Assembly: GCF_003031585.1 (NCBI RefSeq)
Contig: NZ_PWAA01000042.1
Span: 124,001-188,000 of the forward strand
DNA length: 64,000 bases
Source: Thalassobius sp. I31.1
GTDB lineage: Bacteria > Pseudomonadota > Alphaproteobacteria > Rhodobacterales > Rhodobacteraceae
Direction: 5' to 3'
Shown in pieces: positions 62,976 through 64,000 of this stretch. The notes under the pieces were generated by a model. That model saw nothing but the letters and a program-made list of their open reading frames with translations. It searched no databases and was not told where the DNA came from. Position numbers and translations under genes: made by a program. How positions within the stretch are numbered: position 1 is the first letter of the stretch; each line of letters opens with the position of its first letter.

Positions 62976-63521
62976 ATGCCATATGAATGGTCTGACATGA
63001 ATACAGGGGCTCCGGTAGAAACCGGGGCCCCTTTTTATGCGCATGTGGATGCAGGCCGGCCGCTTGTTCTGACAGCCTGGCCCTATCGTTCGCTGAAGAA
63101 GAAAGATTTTGTGCGCTTTATGGCGGCAACATCTGCGTTGTTGTTTCTGCCCTTGCTGGCGCTTCTGGGGCAGGGGCCTTTGTGGGTGATGCTGCCCTTT
63201 CTGCTGGGGGCCATCGCGCTGATCTGGTTCTTCATTAACCGCAGCTACCGCGATGGCACATTAACCGAAGTGCTGGAACTGACCGCAGACACAGTACATC
63301 TGACCCGGCGAGAGCCAAAAGGCGCGATACGGGAATGGCAGGCCAATCCCTATTGGATCAAAGTGACGCTGCACCGCACCAAAGGCCCTGTGCCGCACTA
63401 TCTGACCCTGCGAGGGGACGGCGCGCGCGAGGTAGAGCTTGGCGCATTCCTGACGCCTGAAGAACGTGTGCGCCTGTCTGAAGAGCTGCAGTTCATCCTG
63501 GGGCGGGTGAAGGGGGTGTAA
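62976..63521 (+). CDS. DUF2244 family membrane protein
   Basis: A 181-residue protein with a short soluble N terminus, two close helices (ATSALLFLPLLALLGQGPLWVM, then LLGAIALIWFFINRSY) near residues 48-90, and a cytoplasmic beta-rich tail containing WQANPYWIKVTLHR and ELGAFLTPEERVRL. This is DUF2244, commonly beside cytochrome oxidase genes in alphaproteobacteria and probably linked to respiration, but uncharacterised. ATG 62976 gives the familiar start MPYEW. Remarkably, an intrinsic-terminator-like hairpin lies inside its first 20 codons (63006-63036). Confidence 0.85.
   Translation: MPYEWSDMNTGAPVETGAPFYAHVDAGRPLVLTAWPYRSLKKKDFVRFMAATSALLFLPLLALLGQGPLWVMLPFLLGAIALIWFFINRSYRDGTLTEVLELTADTVHLTRREPKGAIREWQANPYWIKVTLHRTKGPVPHYLTLRGDGAREVELGAFLTPEERVRLSEELQFILGRVKGV
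63006..63036 (+). terminator. Terminator-like hairpin inside DUF2244 coding region
   Basis: GGGGCTCCGGT and ACCGGGGCCCC form an 11-base stem (one wobble) around AGAA, followed by TTTTT. It lies 48 bases after the ctaD stop and so may end most ctaD mRNAs while letting some read into DUF2244. Confidence 0.6.
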
Positions 63522-63678
63522 CCCTTTCCGGTGACGATGCTGCCAGGGGGCGGGGGTGCTGCTGATCTGTCTGATCCCCGCATCAAAACACAATTAGACA
63601 GGGATTCATTTATGCTGTAATCACGCGTAACGTGCCGCAAAGAGCACATGTTGATCCGTAGTACAGGTAGTTGATACA

Positions 63679-64000
63679 TTGGCAGAGTTTCAGTTTGCCA
63701 TCTTCTCGGCAGATAACTTTCTGAATCCCGATAATCCGGGCCACCTTCCTATTGAAGATGGCACGCATCTTTCTGAACTTTCCAGTGGCGATACGCTGAC
63801 CTGGCTGAGTGGCGGGACCTCGGCAAACGTCACTGTGGTGGATAATGCCAATTCGATTTTCGACGAAGCGCATAGCAATCAGACACTGGCGGCAAACGTA
63901 AATTTCAATGGCTCAAGCTATGTTGCCGGGCAAGTGGTGACGCCTAGCTATATCTTAATTCTGTCTGGTTCAGATGGAAATTCATACCGTCTGATGAGTT
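63679..64000 (+). CDS. Hint-domain-like/extracellular protein, 5' part only
   Basis: A partial gene that runs off the window end; 107 codons are present without a stop. It starts at TTG, the only start-like codon after an in-frame stop at 63652; AGG lies 11 bases upstream. The translation begins with an AEFQFAIFSADNFL segment and has EDGTHLSELSSGDTLTWLSG, then ILILSGSDGNSYRLMS. Such beta-rich, Ser- and Gly-rich leaders resemble the N-terminal part of Rhodobacterales proteins that carry a Hint (Hedgehog/intein) domain, so I expect one downstream. There is no signal peptide visible, as for type I secreted proteins. Confidence 0.6.
   Translation, partial: MAEFQFAIFSADNFLNPDNPGHLPIEDGTHLSELSSGDTLTWLSGGTSANVTVVDNANSIFDEAHSNQTLAANVNFNGSSYVAGQVVTPSYILILSGSDGNSYRLMS

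Overview
The window reads as a piece of chromosome from an alphaproteobacterium of the order Rhodobacterales (Roseobacter-like). This rests on recognised gene families and neighbourhoods: a fused OppD-OppF ATPase, tandem M20 aminoacylases, a DUF3422 protein, a leucine-catabolism cluster, glyS beside a PPDK-like gene, an aa3-type CtaD followed by DUF2244, and a Hint-type protein at the right edge. It also rests on GC-rich intergenic repeats that I associate with this order. Genes are dense, often overlap by 1-8 bases and mostly have clear Shine-Dalgarno sites. I see no rRNA, tRNA, CRISPR array, insertion sequence or prophage.

Layout. 0-3.5 kb: an orphan mobile-mystery-protein-A regulator, a PaaI-type thioesterase, DUF3422, and a divergent DUF2938/MerR pair sharing a SoxR-box-like operator. 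3.5-14.4 kb: an oligopeptide ABC importer (binding protein and two permeases leftward, fused ATPase rightward), then a 43-residue small ORF, an ArgE-like deacetylase, two M20 aminoacylases and a PHP hydrolase. This looks like one uptake-and-hydrolysis locus for peptides or N-acyl amino acids. 14.4-18.1 kb: moaA, an acyl-CoA synthetase and a structured gap. 18.1-22 kb: glmU-glmS-DNA alkylation repair. 22-25.8 kb: gph, a DegT aminotransferase, GNAT, SRPBCC, a remnant of a second DegT gene and a gene interrupted by an amber codon. 25.9-36.3 kb: leucine/isovalerate degradation (ivd, mccB, mccA, mvaB, liuC) with ompW and two secreted-protein genes lodged inside. 36.3-43.6 kb: marC, an anchored protein, glyS with an unusual internal insertion, a PPDK-like protein and a SleB hydrolase. 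44-47.5 kb: folB-folP-glmM. 47.5-53.1 kb: EamA, a Rieske oxygenase, ilvC, two tandem Lrp genes and a class V aminotransferase. 53.2-64 kb: UbiH-like, a HAD nucleotidase, GntR, an unusual glycosyltransferase, carA, yqeY, MBL/DUF1330 under a perfect SoxR-like box, ctaD, DUF2244 and a truncated Hint-like gene.

I did not find an obviously new defence or mobile system. The points most worth checking are regulatory and structural. Two pairs of matching operators link distant genes (MerR type at 2983 and 60990; TetR type at 15625 and 25891). There is a coupled 43-residue ORF at 9643, an internal segment of glyS with foreign codon use, a decayed DegT tail at 25.2 kb, an amber-split gene at 25.3-25.8 kb, a multi-hairpin gap at 17.8-18.1 kb, and two families of intergenic palindromic repeats. 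All assignments come from reading the sequence by eye; no search was run.
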